NCBI RefSeq assembly: GCF_000717335.1
Contig: NZ_JNYZ01000019.1
Span: 1-64,000 of the forward strand
Length of the DNA stretch: 64,000 nucleotides
DNA from: Amycolatopsis jejuensis
GTDB taxonomy: Bacteria > Actinomycetota > Actinomycetes > Mycobacteriales > Pseudonocardiaceae
Direction of reading: 5' to 3'
The translations under genes and the position numbers were made by a program. The notes under the pieces are model-generated. The model was not told the DNA's origin and made no database searches. It saw nothing but the letters and a program-made list of their open reading frames with translations. Below, piece by piece: positions 46,955 through 55,574 of the stretch (position 1 is its first letter; each line of letters opens with the position of its first letter).

Positions 46955-46999
46955 ACGCGCCGCATCACCCGTAAACCCCGCCGCATCGCCCGCTAGGCG
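46916..46999. repeat. Four 21-bp tandem repeats across two convergent gene ends
   Basis: Units start CGCCGCATCACCCGC at 46916, 46937, 46958 and 46979. The array encodes the C-terminus of the small membrane protein, supplies its TAG stop (unit 2) and runs into the last codons of the methyltransferase on the other strand (stop at 46993). Confidence 0.85.
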
Positions 47000-47718
47000 C
47001 GCCGCGCGATCGCGTGCAGCCGCCCGGCCACGTCGAGCAGCGCCGGAACCTTCGCGGACGCCAGCTCGAACTCCGCCAGCTCGTCCTCGCGGACCTCGCC
47101 CGGCACCACGTCCGAGATCACCCGGTCGCCCTGCAGCAGCGTGACCTCGAGCCCCGCGGCGACCAGCGATTCGGTGAGCCCGGAACTGTCGTACCGCCGC
47201 AGTACGGTGTCGCCCGTGACGATCCCCTCGGCACTTTCCAGCAACCGCTGTGCCTCCCCGATCCGGCCGGCCAGCGCGCGATGCAGCACGGCCGCGTTGC
47301 GGTTGGCCACGAGCACCGACACTGCGCCACCTGCGGAGACGGCCGTCGCCAGAGCGTCGAGCACCGCGCGCGGTTCGTCCACCACCTCCAGCAAGCCGTG
47401 CGCCAGCACCAGATCAGCAGAACCCGCGGGGACGTGCGCGCCGAGCGCATCGGAGTCGTCCGCGATCACCGTGATGCGGTTCGAGACCCCCTCCTCCTCG
47501 GCGCGGCGGCGCAGCGTCGCGAGCGCGTTCGGATTCGGCTCGACCACGGTCACCAGGCATCCGGCCGACGCGAACGGCACCGCCCAGCCACCGCTCCCGC
47601 CGCCGACGTCGACGACGACCGGCTGCTCCACCCCACGGGCGCGCGCGGCCCGCAGCTCGGCCTCGAGCGCCCGGCGAACGGCGCCCGAACCCCGGGCGGC
47701 CACGGTGTCGGTCTTCAT
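46993..47718 (-). CDS. Class I SAM-dependent methyltransferase
   Basis: 241 residues from ATG 47718. The Rossmann core shows VVVDVGGGSGGWAVPFA (motif I), VTVVEPNPNALATL (motif II acidic), DDSDALGAH and ADLVLAHGLLEVVDEP (motif IV). The substrate is unknown; it resembles the many CmoA/UbiE-like small-molecule methyltransferases of actinobacteria. Converges with the small membrane protein; the 3' ends are separated by part of the 21-bp repeats. Confidence 0.85.
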   Translation of the reverse strand: MKTDTVAARGSGAVRRALEAELRAARARGVEQPVVVDVGGGSGGWAVPFASAGCLVTVVEPNPNALATLRRRAEEEGVSNRITVIADDSDALGAHVPAGSADLVLAHGLLEVVDEPRAVLDALATAVSAGGAVSVLVANRNAAVLHRALAGRIGEAQRLLESAEGIVTGDTVLRRYDSSGLTESLVAAGLEVTLLQGDRVISDVVPGEVREDELAEFELASAKVPALLDVAGRLHAIARRA

Positions 47719-47824
47719 GGGCGACAGGGTAGTAGCCGCCGGTCACCCGCCGTGACCCGCGTGGGCGTCGCGTTCGCCACCTTCCGGGCTACCGCCTCCG
47801 CGCGCGGCCCGTAGGCTGTGTCGA

Positions 47825-48676
47825 GTGCACACGGTCGCCGTTCTCAGCCTCAAGGGTGGCGTCGGCAAAACGACGGTCGCGCTCGGTATCGCGTCGGCCG
47901 CTCTGCGTAGGGGTACCCGCACGCTCGTCGCCGACCTCGACCCCCAGGGCAACGCCACCACCTCGCTCGATCCGCCCTACACCGACGCGACACTCGCCGA
48001 CGTGCTCGAGACCCCGGCCCGCGCCGTGCTCGAACGCGCGATCGCGCCGAGCGTGTGGAGCGAGGACATCGACGTGCTCGTCGGCGCCGAGGATCTGGAG
48101 GCGCTCAACGAGCCCGGCTCCGACGGACGGCGGCTGGAAAACCTGTCCCGCGCGCTCGACGAGCTGCATCAGAATCCGCTGCGCGAGGACCCGTACGAGC
48201 TGGTGATCGTCGACTGCCCGCCCTCGCTCGGGAGGTTGACCAAATCCGCGCTCGTCGCGGCCGACAGCGCGCTGATTGTGACGGAGCCCACGATGTACGC
48301 GGTGGCCGGCGCCCAGCGCGCGCTCGAGGCGATCGAGCGGATCCGCGAGGAGAGCAACCCGACGCTGCGCCCGATCGGCGTGCTGGTGAACAAGCTGCGC
48401 GTGCGGTCGTACGAGCATCAGTTCCGGGTCGGCGAACTGCGCGAGAACTTCGGGTCGCTCGTGATGCCGACGGCGATCCCGGACCGGCTCGCTGTGCAGC
48501 AGGCGCAGGGCGCGTGCAGCCCAATCCACGAGTGGCACTCCCCCGGTGCGCAGGAGATCGCGCTCACGTTCAACATGGTGCTGGCCAAAATCCTGCGTTC
48601 CAGCCGGGCCGGGCGGCACCGCGTGCGCGGCGAGGACGACGCCGCGCAGCCGGAAGTGTCGGAAACCGCGGGCTGA
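47825..48676 (+). CDS. ParA/Soj-family ATPase (orphan)
   Basis: 283 residues from GTG 47825. Deviant Walker A LKGGVGKTTVAL at about 9-20, LVADLDPQGNATTSL (Walker A'), VIVDCPPSLGRLTKSAL (Walker B) and VLVNKLRVRSYEH are present. No parB gene adjoins it; instead it is coupled (3-bp gap) to a DNA glycosylase gene. It is probably a positioning ATPase distinct from the chromosome-partition ParA; partner unknown. Confidence 0.9.
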   Translation: MHTVAVLSLKGGVGKTTVALGIASAALRRGTRTLVADLDPQGNATTSLDPPYTDATLADVLETPARAVLERAIAPSVWSEDIDVLVGAEDLEALNEPGSDGRRLENLSRALDELHQNPLREDPYELVIVDCPPSLGRLTKSALVAADSALIVTEPTMYAVAGAQRALEAIERIREESNPTLRPIGVLVNKLRVRSYEHQFRVGELRENFGSLVMPTAIPDRLAVQQAQGACSPIHEWHSPGAQEIALTFNMVLAKILRSSRAGRHRVRGEDDAAQPEVSETAG

Positions 48677-48679
48677 ACC

Positions 48680-49483
48680 GTGCCCGAGGGTGACACCGTA
48701 TTCCTCGCCGGAAAGCTCCTCGACCGCGCGCTCGCCGGGAAAACCTTGGTGCGCGGCGAATTCCGGCATCCGCAACTGGCCACTGTGGACCTTTCCGGCC
48801 GCGAGGTACACGGTGTCGGCACCGTCGGCAAACACCTCTTCACCCGTTTCTCCGGCGACCTGACCCTGCACAGCCACCTGCGAATGGACGGCAGCTGGCA
48901 GATCCAGCCCGCGGGGGCGAAGTGGCCGATGCCCGCGCACCACGCACGGGTCGTGCTGACCACAACGGACGTCCAGGCCATCGGATTCCGGTTGCACGAC
49001 TTGAAATTGGTCCCGACTGCCGGGGAACACGACCTCGTCGCGCACCTCGGCCCGGACTTGCTCGATCCACAATGGACGGACGAACACGCGGCCACCGCGG
49101 CAGCGAACCTGGCCGCGAAACCGGACCGCGAACTCGGCGACGCACTGCTCGATCAACGGGTCATGGCCGGCGTCGGCAACTTGTACAAGGTGGAGATCTG
49201 CTTTCTGCTGCACGTTTCCCCGTGGACCCGGGTGTCCGAAGTGGACACTGGACGCGCCGTCGCGCTCGCCCGGAAGCTGCTGGTGGCCAACGCATGGCGG
49301 CACGAGCAGGTGACCACCGGCGACCTCCGCCGCGGACGGCGGACCTGGGTCTACGAGCGCACCCGGCAGGGCTGCTTCCGCTGCGGCGGGCCGGTGCTGG
49401 TGCGGCAGCAGGGTGACGGACCGTATCGCAGGCCGACCTGGTGCTGCCCGCGCTGTCAGCCCGGTCCGGTGCCCCCGGAGTGA
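48680..49483 (+). CDS. nei2: Nei2-type formamidopyrimidine/endonuclease VIII DNA glycosylase
   Basis: 267 residues from GTG 48680. The N-terminus PEGDTVFLAGKLLDRAL supplies the catalytic Pro2/Glu3 of the Fpg/Nei family; GVGTVGKHLFTRF holds the conserved Lys; LLDQRVMAGVGNLYKVE is the helix-two-turn-helix; and the C-terminal zinc finger is CFRCGGPV...CCPRCQ. PEGDT and GKHLF with HSHLRMDGSW resemble mycobacterial Nei2 more than Fpg. Removes oxidised pyrimidines. It is cotranscribed with the ParA-type gene. Confidence 0.92.
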   Translation: MPEGDTVFLAGKLLDRALAGKTLVRGEFRHPQLATVDLSGREVHGVGTVGKHLFTRFSGDLTLHSHLRMDGSWQIQPAGAKWPMPAHHARVVLTTTDVQAIGFRLHDLKLVPTAGEHDLVAHLGPDLLDPQWTDEHAATAAANLAAKPDRELGDALLDQRVMAGVGNLYKVEICFLLHVSPWTRVSEVDTGRAVALARKLLVANAWRHEQVTTGDLRRGRRTWVYERTRQGCFRCGGPVLVRQQGDGPYRRPTWCCPRCQPGPVPPE

Positions 49484-49500
49484 CCGCCGCGCAAATGATG

Positions 49501-49530
49501 TTGCCGGACGGCGAGGTTCGCGGCTAGCGT
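49501..49530 (+). promoter_or_regulatory. Promoter of the 49.5-49.8 kb leader transcript
   Basis: TTGCCG (49501-49506), 18 bases, TAGCGT (49525-49530) is a reasonable actinobacterial housekeeping promoter. The predicted transcript start is about 49537, only 25 bases before the 12-codon reading frame. Confidence 0.55.
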
Positions 49531-49536
49531 GGCAGT

Positions 49537-49790
49537 ACACGAGAGAGGAGGTGGTCCTAAGTTGTATTCACACAGGACTCGTGAGGTGGCTGTCCGCTAG
49601 CGGATGGCGCGCGTAGGGACTTTGAGCAGCGATACAACCAGAGCCACCTTCGGCTCATCGCCTGCTTCGCGTGCTGCCTGCGAGTGAAAACCAGGCAGTC
49701 ACCGGGTTCCCGGGGTTCTCGAGCACCGGTCCGGCTCGGGCCCGGACGCTGACGGCGTCCGGGAGGCACCCCGGGAATTTCCCCTTTCTC
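49537..49790 (+). ncRNA. Candidate leader-peptide RNA with competing stems and terminator
   Basis: A short transcript can be read from a promoter (49501-49530), a strong ribosome binding site AGGAGGTGG (49546-49554), a 12-codon frame, palindrome TCCGCTAGCGGA centred on its stop codon, and hairpins GAGCC/GGCTC (49641-49656), CTGCCTG/CAGGCAG (49674-49698) and CCCGGACGC/GCGTCCGGG (49741-49763). The last is enclosed by TTCCCGGGGT/ACCCCGGGAA (49707-49716 / 49768-49777), followed by TTTCCCC. AGCCACCT (49642-49649) can instead pair with AGGTGGCT (49584-49591) in the reading frame, or mask AGGTGG of the ribosome binding site. Layout suggests attenuation or a small regulatory RNA; the family is not one I can name. 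Confidence 0.55.
49562..49600 (+). CDS. 12-residue leader peptide (LYSHRTREVAVR)
   Basis: TTG 49562 follows AGGAGG by 10 bases; the peptide ends at TAG 49598-49600 and reads LYSHRTREVAVR. An overlapping alternative frame starts at GTG 49551 (VVLSCIHTGLVRWLSASGWR), but its start sits too close to the ribosome binding site. Codons for Glu-Val-Ala are the part that can pair with the downstream AGCCACCT. A role as an attenuator peptide is inferred from the RNA structure only. Confidence 0.45.
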   Translation: MYSHRTREVAVR

Positions 49791-49826
49791 CCCCCTGCGG
49801 ACGGCGCAGGTGGCTAGGCTCGGGGC

Positions 49827-50396
49827 ATGCTCAGGCCGGACTACCCGATCAGCACCGAGCGCCTCCGTCTGCGCCCCTTCCGGGCCGATGATCTCGACGC
49901 CCTGAACTCCTTCCAGTCCCGCGCGGACGTCGCCCGCTACCTCTACTGGGGCCCGCGCAGCCGCGCCGAATCCGCCGCCGCCCTCGCCAAGCGCATCCAC
50001 AGCGCGACGCTGACGCGGGAGGGGCAGTTCCTTGCGGTCGCCGTGGAACTCGTCGAAACCGGGCAGCTGATCGGCGACCTCAATCTCGAGTACCTCAGCG
50101 CGGAGCACCGCCAGGGCGAGATCGGGTTCGTGTTCCATCCGGATCACCATGGGAAGGGGCTGGCGCTGGAAGCCGCCCGTGAGCTGCTGCGGCTCGGGTT
50201 CGAGGACCTGGGGCTGCATCGGGTGGTCGGGCGGTGCGATGGGCGGAATGCGGCTTCGGCGGCGTTGATGGAGCGGCTGGGGATGCGACGGGAGGCGCAT
50301 TTGCGGGAGAACGAGCGGGTCAAGGGCGAGTGGACCGACGAACTGGTGTACGCGATGCTCGAGCGCGAGTGGGAGGGGTCTGGTCGGCCGTTGTGA
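49827..50396 (+). CDS. GNAT-family N-acetyltransferase (RimJ/RimL type)
   Basis: 189 residues. Starts ISTERLRLRPFRADDLDAL, typical of RimJ/RimL-like acetyltransferases; the acetyl-CoA site is GFVFHPDHHGKGLALEAARELL, followed by RVVGRCDGRNAASAALMERL. Substrate unknown (protein N-terminus, small molecule or antibiotic). It lies 37 bp after the leader RNA and could be its regulated gene. The stop codon is followed within 6 bp by dispersed element copy 1, a strong terminator. Confidence 0.88.
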   Translation: MLRPDYPISTERLRLRPFRADDLDALNSFQSRADVARYLYWGPRSRAESAAALAKRIHSATLTREGQFLAVAVELVETGQLIGDLNLEYLSAEHRQGEIGFVFHPDHHGKGLALEAARELLRLGFEDLGLHRVVGRCDGRNAASAALMERLGMRREAHLRENERVKGEWTDELVYAMLEREWEGSGRPL

Positions 50397-50401
50397 GTCG
50401 C

Positions 50402-50491
50402 GGTGGGGCACCCCGAAGCCGGAATTGTGACTACGTGCGGAGGGTGGTTGTCAAGGCGGGAAAGATGCCTTGACAACCACCCTCCGCACGT
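50402..50491 (+). repeat. Dispersed hairpin element, copy 1
   Basis: GGTGGGGCACCCCGAAGCC (50402-50420) is followed by a 25-bp perfect stem (50433-50457 with 50467-50491) closing loop GGGAAAGAT, then TGTTTTGG. The 19-mer, stem core TTGTCAAGGC and loop are shared, in opposite orientation, with 19302-19383. It also acts as an intrinsic terminator for the acetyltransferase gene. Confidence 0.88.
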
Positions 50492-50499
50492 GTTTTGGT

Positions 50500-50522
50500 T
50501 CCGTGAAGGTGGCCTTCACGGA
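50500..50522. repeat. Palindrome TCCGTGAAGG-N3-CCTTCACGGA
   Basis: Ten-bp perfect arms with loop TGG, next to the dispersed element. The arms match the outer ends of the 53-bp palindrome downstream of ftsZ (11667-11719). Confidence 0.8.
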
Positions 50523-50609
50523 CGGCGGGCGGCCGGGCAGATGCGCGTGGGCGATGCGGGACACATGTGCGGGTGGGTCGTTCGTGCTGGGGCGGGGTGA
50601 TGGGGCAGC

Positions 50610-51638
50610 ATGAGGGGCGTGCTCTTCGATCGGATTGTTCGGCCCTCCCTGTATCGGCTGGCGTTTCACGACCCGGAGGTCGTGCACGAGCGCACGGTTT
50701 CGCTGCTGAGCCGGGCGGGGGGTGCGCTTCGGCCGGTCTCGCGGTGGTATCGCACCGACGATCCCGTCTCCGTGCTCGGGCTTCGGTTTCCCAATCGGGT
50801 CGGGCTGGCTGCCGGGATGGACAAGGACGGGCGGGCGCTCGGTGCGTGGCCTGCGCTCGGGTTCGGGTTCGTCGAGGTCGGCACGGTCACCCGGCATGCG
50901 CAGCCCGGTAATCCCAAGCCTCGGCTCTACAGTCTTCCGGCCAGTGACGCCGTCATCAACCGCATGGGGTTCAACAACGACGGGGCGCAGGCGCTGGCCG
51001 ACCGGCTCGCCAGGGGCGGGAAACCTCGCGTGCCGCTGGGGGTCAGTATCGGCAAGTCGAAGGTCACGCCGCTGGAGGAGGCCGTCGAGGATTACCGGTA
51101 CTCGTTGCGCGTTCTGCATCCCTACGCCGACTACTTCGCGATCAACGTCAGCTCTCCGAATACCCCGGGACTCCGTGCGCTGCAAGACAAAGCCGCGCTC
51201 GCCGGGTTGCTTGCCGAGCTGAAGACGATCAGTGGCAGCACTCCGCTGCTGGTCAAGGTCGCCCCCGATCTCACCGACGACGCGCTCACCGAACTCCTCG
51301 ACGTGTGCCTCGAGCACGGCGTATCCGGGATCATCGCGACCAACACGACACTCGCCCGTACCGGGATCGCGCCTGCCGAGGCCACGCTGGCCGCGGAGAC
51401 CGGCGGGCTGTCCGGTCGTCCGCTCACCGAGCGCTCGGCCGAGGTCGTGCGCTTCGTCTGCAAGGAGACCGGCGGGAAGCTGCCGATCATCGGCGTCGGC
51501 GGCATTCTCGGCGCCGACGACGCCCTCCGCATGCTCGACGCCGGCGCCAGCCTCGTGCAGCTCTACACCGGATTCGCGCTGCACGGGCCGGGGCTCGTGC
51601 GCCGGGTCAGCCGGGGAATCGCGGGCCGGCCGTGCTGA
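50610..51638 (+). CDS. pyrD: Dihydroorotate dehydrogenase (quinone), class 2
   Basis: 342 residues. Membrane-associated FMN enzyme of pyrimidine synthesis passing electrons to quinone. The N-terminal extension (about 1-45) is that of class 2; motifs include [59 protein letters not shown] with the catalytic Ser, [11 protein letters not shown] and [20 protein letters not shown]. It stands alone and its 3' end overlaps the convergent allophanate-hydrolase-like gene by 32 bp. Confidence 0.97.
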   Translation: MRGVLFDRIVRPSLYRLAFHDPEVVHERTVSLLSRAGGALRPVSRWYRTDDPVSVLGLRFPNRVGLAAGMDKDGRALGAWPALGFGFVEVGTVTRHAQPGNPKPRLYSLPASDAVINRMGFNNDGAQALADRLARGGKPRVPLGVSIGKSKVTPLEEAVEDYRYSLRVLHPYADYFAINVSSPNTPGLRALQDKAALAGLLAELKTISGSTPLLVKVAPDLTDDALTELLDVCLEHGVSGIIATNTTLARTGIAPAEATLAAETGGLSGRPLTERSAEVVRFVCKETGGKLPIIGVGGILGADDALRMLDAGASLVQLYTGFALHGPGLVRRVSRGIAGRPC

Positions 51639-52905
51639 CGAACCGCAGGTAGCCCCGCCACGACGCATAGCGGTCCAGGCCTTCACCGCCCGCCGCCGCG
51701 GCCGGTTCGCACAGTACCGCGAGCGGCGTGCTGCCGTCCTCCAGTTCGACCCGGCCGAGCACGAACGGCGCCGGCAAGCCCGCCGTGAACCGGCCGAGCG
51801 CTGCCGGGGACAGCTGCCAGCGCTCGCCGTCGATCCCGGCCGAGCCGGGGATCACGCCGGGCTGCACCGGGGTGACGTTCTCGAGCAGCACGAGCCGGTA
51901 GCGCTCAGCGGTCCGGACCAATCCGCCAAAACGGGCGCCACGCAGCTCGCTGTGCAACGGCTGGCCGCAGAGATGCGCGCCGAACACGACGACGTCGACG
52001 ACCTCCGCGGAGTACGGCTCCGGCGCCTGCTCGCCGGTGAGCACGGTGGCGAGGTCGATGCCGATCTGGTCTTCGAACGCCCGCGTGACCACCGTGATCC
52101 CGTACGGCCGCCGCTCCCCCGACACGGTCACCGCGGCGAGGTCGAGGACGTTCAACGCCGTTTCGCGGATGCCGGAGGTCGGCAGGAGGAGCGCGTCGAG
52201 CGCGCCCAGGGTGAGGCCGGAGCTCGGGACCAGCACCGCACCGGAGGCCTCCAACGACGCTGCTGCCACGTCGAGCACCCTCCGCGCGGGTAGCGGAAGC
52301 CTGGTCTTCGCGGGAATCCCGAGCCGCGGCCGGTTCCCGGCAGCGAGCCGGAGGTCCGCTGGCCACGCGCGGACGTCCGGGTCGGCGCCATCGGGCCCGA
52401 TCATCGCGGCGACGGCACGCTGGCCGATGGTGAGGCTGTGCGCGAAGACCGAAATGCAGTCCGCCGCGTCCAGGCGCACGCCGGTGCGCGGGATGAGACC
52501 CTTCGTCGGTTTGAGGCCGACCACGCCGGACGGCGCGGTGAGTTCCCGCGCGGACGTGCTGAGCGCCAGGTCGGCAAATGCTTCGACGACGGTGATTTCC
52601 GGGTCCGCGGCGGTCGTCCCGAGCACCACGGCACCGGCGCCGGTGAGCCGCGCGACCGCGGTGGCCTGGGCGTCGAAGCACCCGTCGACCGCGTAGACGA
52701 TCCCGGCGAGCGGGAGGTTTTCCCCGGCATGGACGTGCTCGTCGACGGCCTTCGCCTCGACGAGGACTTCCTCCATCGTGCGCAGAGCAGCCCACAACTC
52801 GGGACGATCGGCTTTGGCGATCCGCTCGAACGCGGTCCGCACACGCTCGTGCGCACTGGGCGGCGGGAGGGGAATGGGTTCCGGTTCCGGCGGGAGCGTG
52901 GTCAT
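51607..52905 (-). CDS. Allophanate-hydrolase-like protein lacking the amidase active site
   Basis: 432 residues, against about 570-600 for AtzF-type allophanate hydrolases. The N-terminal amidase-signature fold is recognisable ([44 protein letters not shown]) and the C-terminal AtzF domain is present ([30 protein letters not shown]). However, the catalytic Lys (normally AVKDN) reads AVDGC at about 72-76, and the segment between VVLGTT (about 93-98) and GVVGLKPT, which carries both catalytic serines (GGSSSGS and the TxGS loop), is shortened to about 28 residues. It therefore cannot be a normal amidase; it may be a binding or regulatory protein. Confidence 0.8.
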   Translation of the reverse strand: MTTLPPEPEPIPLPPPSAHERVRTAFERIAKADRPELWAALRTMEEVLVEAKAVDEHVHAGENLPLAGIVYAVDGCFDAQATAVARLTGAGAVVLGTTAADPEITVVEAFADLALSTSARELTAPSGVVGLKPTKGLIPRTGVRLDAADCISVFAHSLTIGQRAVAAMIGPDGADPDVRAWPADLRLAAGNRPRLGIPAKTRLPLPARRVLDVAAASLEASGAVLVPSSGLTLGALDALLLPTSGIRETALNVLDLAAVTVSGERRPYGITVVTRAFEDQIGIDLATVLTGEQAPEPYSAEVVDVVVFGAHLCGQPLHSELRGARFGGLVRTAERYRLVLLENVTPVQPGVIPGSAGIDGERWQLSPAALGRFTAGLPAPFVLGRVELEDGSTPLAVLCEPAAAAGGEGLDRYASWRGYLRFVSTAGPRFPG

Positions 52906-53481
52906 CGGGAATCCTTTCCTCGGCGGGATCGGAGGAGTCCACTGTCCGGCACCGCGGAACCTCAGCCCACGGCGCCGGACCTGGCGGGTGCGTTCGCCAA
53001 CCTCATGGGAAAAACGTTAAACCGCAAAGGTTTCCACCACCAGCAGGATCGGATTACACGATTGTTGCGGTGTGCGGGGAGAAATCACGCACCGTCGCGG
53101 CCCGGTGCGGCCGCTGCGCCGGCCGGAATCCGAAACTCGGCCATCAGGACGGTGTTCCGGCGCAGGTCGGGGAGGGTGGCGGGCGTGGCCGGGTTTCGGG
53201 CGAGGTCGGCGGCGGGCAAGGTTCGGGGCCGGGGTGCGGCCGTTCGGGGCAGTGGCGGGCTCGACCGGAAGCCGGAGGTTGCAGCTGGGGTGATCACCCT
53301 CTGGCCGGGCGCGACGGCCCGACCGCGCGAGAGCAGCCCGGGTGTCGAGCGGCGAGCCCATGCCCGCCGGACCGGCCCTCACCAGGTGTCATCTGCACAT
53401 TCCCGCCGCGCGCCGCATCGATCGGCGCCGCGGTCAACCCGCCTTCGCCAGGCCCACTCGCGACCGGAGTCCGTCCCCGGC
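52906..53481. other. Gene-free region upstream of the allophanate-hydrolase-like gene
   Basis: About 575 bp. Bases 53010-53035 contain an A/T-rich patch with GGAAA...TTTCC symmetry (GGAAAAACGTTAAACCGC at 53009-53026), probably part of the promoter of the allophanate-hydrolase-like gene. The rest is GC-rich with no frame having family features. Confidence 0.5.
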
Positions 53482-54420
53482 TCAGCCCAGGTCTTTCAGC
53501 GCCAGCGCCAGCCCGGCCAGGCGGTCCGTAGCGTCGGTCAGTGAATCCCTCGACGTGCCCATTCCGTTGCTGCTTGCCGCCACCGCGCGGCCTGCTGCGG
53601 CGACCAGGCCGCCGTAGCCGTCGAGGCCGTCGTCCAGTTGTTCGCGCAGCTTGGTGACTGCGGTGTGCAGGGCGGCGCGTTCGCGTTCCGGGGCGGCGTT
53701 GCGGCCGCGTTCGATGGCTTGGATTCGGTCGGCCAGGGAGCGCAGTGCGCGGGCCGCCTCGTCGGCCGTGGCGCGGGCGTCGGCTACCGAGACCTCGGGT
53801 ACGGCCGTGGTACCCAGCGACGTGGGCACCGACAGCTGACGCAGGAGTTCGCGCAGTGACGCCTCCGACTCGGCCAGTCGTTCCATCGGCTCGCGGGCGA
53901 TCGACCCGGCCGGTGGCAGCGGCGGCGGGGCACTCGGGGCCGCGGGCAGTTCGAGTTTCTTCAGTTCCCGCAGCCGCAAGCCGGTGCGGACGCTGAACGT
54001 GCCGAACACCAGCGTCGCGAAGCCGGCGAACACTGCTTGCCCGATTTCCGGACCGGTCGCGCTGCCGATCAGGCCGGTCCCGGCCAGGACGGTGATCACC
54101 CCGAGCAGGATGGTGACCAGAATCCACAGCGTGAGCACCCGCGAGGTACGCCGGACGCGACGCTGGTGCTTGGCCGTCGGCTCGTTCCAGCGCTGCCATT
54201 TCGCGCGGGCCTCGGCGACCGCGGGTACCTGGTCGGCGACCGCCGAGAAGGACGGCCGCGGAGCAGGAGGCTGGGGCCGAGCGGGCTTCCCGCCGGTCTG
54301 CTCGACCGGCGGGAAGTACCGCTGCAGTTTTTCCTGGGCCCGCTGGGCGTAGTCGGGCAGCCGCTCGAGGTGCTTCTCGAGCTTGGCGTTGAACTCGCTG
54401 AAGTCCCGCCGCTTGGTCAT
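53482..54420 (-). CDS. PspM-like membrane protein of the actinobacterial phage-shock system
   Basis: 312 residues from ATG 54420. An amphipathic charged N-terminus (MTKRRDFSEFNAKLEKHLE), two membrane helices at about 96-118 and 125-145, then a long helical coiled-coil part (ADARATADEAARALRSLADR). Gene order clgR-pspA-this gene matches M. tuberculosis Rv2745c-Rv2744c-Rv2743c, where Rv2743c (PspM) anchors PspA at the membrane. Sequence similarity alone is too weak to prove identity. It follows pspA after 31 bp. Confidence 0.8.
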   Translation of the reverse strand: MTKRRDFSEFNAKLEKHLERLPDYAQRAQEKLQRYFPPVEQTGGKPARPQPPAPRPSFSAVADQVPAVAEARAKWQRWNEPTAKHQRRVRRTSRVLTLWILVTILLGVITVLAGTGLIGSATGPEIGQAVFAGFATLVFGTFSVRTGLRLRELKKLELPAAPSAPPPLPPAGSIAREPMERLAESEASLRELLRQLSVPTSLGTTAVPEVSVADARATADEAARALRSLADRIQAIERGRNAAPERERAALHTAVTKLREQLDDGLDGYGGLVAAAGRAVAASSNGMGTSRDSLTDATDRLAGLALALKDLG

Positions 54421-54451
54421 CCCGCCCCCTGCGCTGCCCGTGCCCGGCCGC

Positions 54452-55312
54452 TCAGGCCGGGTTCTTGCCCTGCTCGGCCTGCACGCGGGCCTGGATCTCC
54501 CGCTGGATGTCCGCGCCGCCGGTGCCGGCCGCATTGCCGGAAGGCGCCTTCGCCGCGGCGGCGCCGCCGTCGGTGACCTGCGCGACCGAGTCCCCGCGCA
54601 TCGAGGCGCGGATCTGCTCCAGGCGCGAGTGCCCGGCCATCTGCGTGGCCGACTCCTGGACCTCCATCATGCGGCCCTGCACCGAGTTCTGCGCCAGCTC
54701 GGCCGAACCCAGCGCCGTGGTGTAGCGCTTCTCGATCTTGTCGCGGACCTCTTCCAGCGACGGCGTGTTGCCCGGCGCGGCCAGCTGGCTCATCTGGTTC
54801 AGCGAAGCGGAGACCTGCTCCTGCATCTTCGCCTGCTCCAGCTGCGAGAGCAGCTTGGTGCGCTCGGCCAGCTTCTGCTGCAGCATCGTGGCGTTGCGCT
54901 CGACGGCCTGCTTGGCCTGCGCCGCCGCCTGCAGCGACTGGTCGTGCAGCGTCTTCAGGTCTTCGATGCTCTGCTCGGCCGTGACGAGCTGCGCGGCGAA
55001 GCTCTCCGCCGCCGTCTCGAACTGGGTGGCCTTCGCCTCGTCGCCCTTGCCGCGGGCCTCGTCGGCCAGCACCAGCGCCTGGCGCGTGGACGCCTGCAGC
55101 TTCTCGACCTCGCCGAGCTGCCGGTTGAGCTTCATCTCCAGCTGCCGCTGGTTGCCGATCACGGAGGCGGCCTGCTGCGTGAGCGCCTGGTGGTTGCGCT
55201 GCGCCTCCTCGATGGCCTGCTGGATCTGTACCTTCGGGTCGGCATGCTCGTCGATCTTCGACGAGAACGCCGCCATCATGTACTTCCAGAACTTCACGAA
55301 CGGGTTGGCCAT
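54452..55312 (-). CDS. pspA: PspA/IM30-family envelope-stress protein
   Basis: 286 residues from ATG 55312 with GGAGGAG just upstream. N-terminal amphipathic helix [16 protein letters not shown], then the long PspA coiled coil with [20 protein letters not shown] and [16 protein letters not shown]. PspA/IM30 proteins bind stressed membranes and form ESCRT-III-like assemblies. A SigE-like promoter lies at 55396-55422, so expression probably rises under cell-envelope stress. Confidence 0.95.
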   Translation of the reverse strand: MANPFVKFWKYMMAAFSSKIDEHADPKVQIQQAIEEAQRNHQALTQQAASVIGNQRQLEMKLNRQLGEVEKLQASTRQALVLADEARGKGDEAKATQFETAAESFAAQLVTAEQSIEDLKTLHDQSLQAAAQAKQAVERNATMLQQKLAERTKLLSQLEQAKMQEQVSASLNQMSQLAAPGNTPSLEEVRDKIEKRYTTALGSAELAQNSVQGRMMEVQESATQMAGHSRLEQIRASMRGDSVAQVTDGGAAAAKAPSGNAAGTGGADIQREIQARVQAEQGKNPA

Positions 55313-55391
55313 CTCCTCCGCCTGCCTTCTTGCGTCCCACGGGCCTTGAGTTACCTCGAGGTGGGGTCGTCACTCCCAGAACCAACTAGTC

Positions 55392-55422
55392 ACCCAACGT
55401 CCCTACCCCGGCGTTGGGTTCC
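55392..55422 (-). promoter_or_regulatory. SigE-like ECF promoter of pspA with inverted repeat
   Basis: Minus strand GGAACC (55422-55417), 17 bases, CGTT (55399-55396) fits the SigE/SigH-group consensus GGAAC-N16/17-CGTT. The same bases form an inverted repeat ACCCAACG (55392-55399) / CGTTGGGT (55412-55419). Predicted leader about 77 bases. Confidence 0.65.
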
Positions 55423-55525
55423 ATCGTGTCAGGTCGGCCCCGCGCGTTCCAGGCGACCCCGGGGGAATTCAGGGTCGGCCCTGACCCGATCGGCCCCAAG
55501 AGGCACTGACCGGGGCGGGACGGCG

Positions 55526-55555
55526 ACGGCCCCGGGGGTCACTCCCCGGGGCCGT
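55526..55555 (-). terminator. Strong hairpin between clgR and pspA
   Basis: ACGGCCCCGGGG (55526-55537) and CCCCGGGGCCGT (55544-55555), perfect 12-bp stem with loop GTCACT, 20 bp past the clgR stop. It would limit read-through from clgR into pspA, consistent with pspA having its own promoter. Confidence 0.75.
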
Positions 55556-55574
55556 GCAGTCGCGCAGAGCAGCG

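Noticed and set aside
53017..53382. 121-codon minus-strand frame before the allophanate-hydrolase-like gene
   Set aside because: Pro/Arg-rich composition product without domain or start signals.
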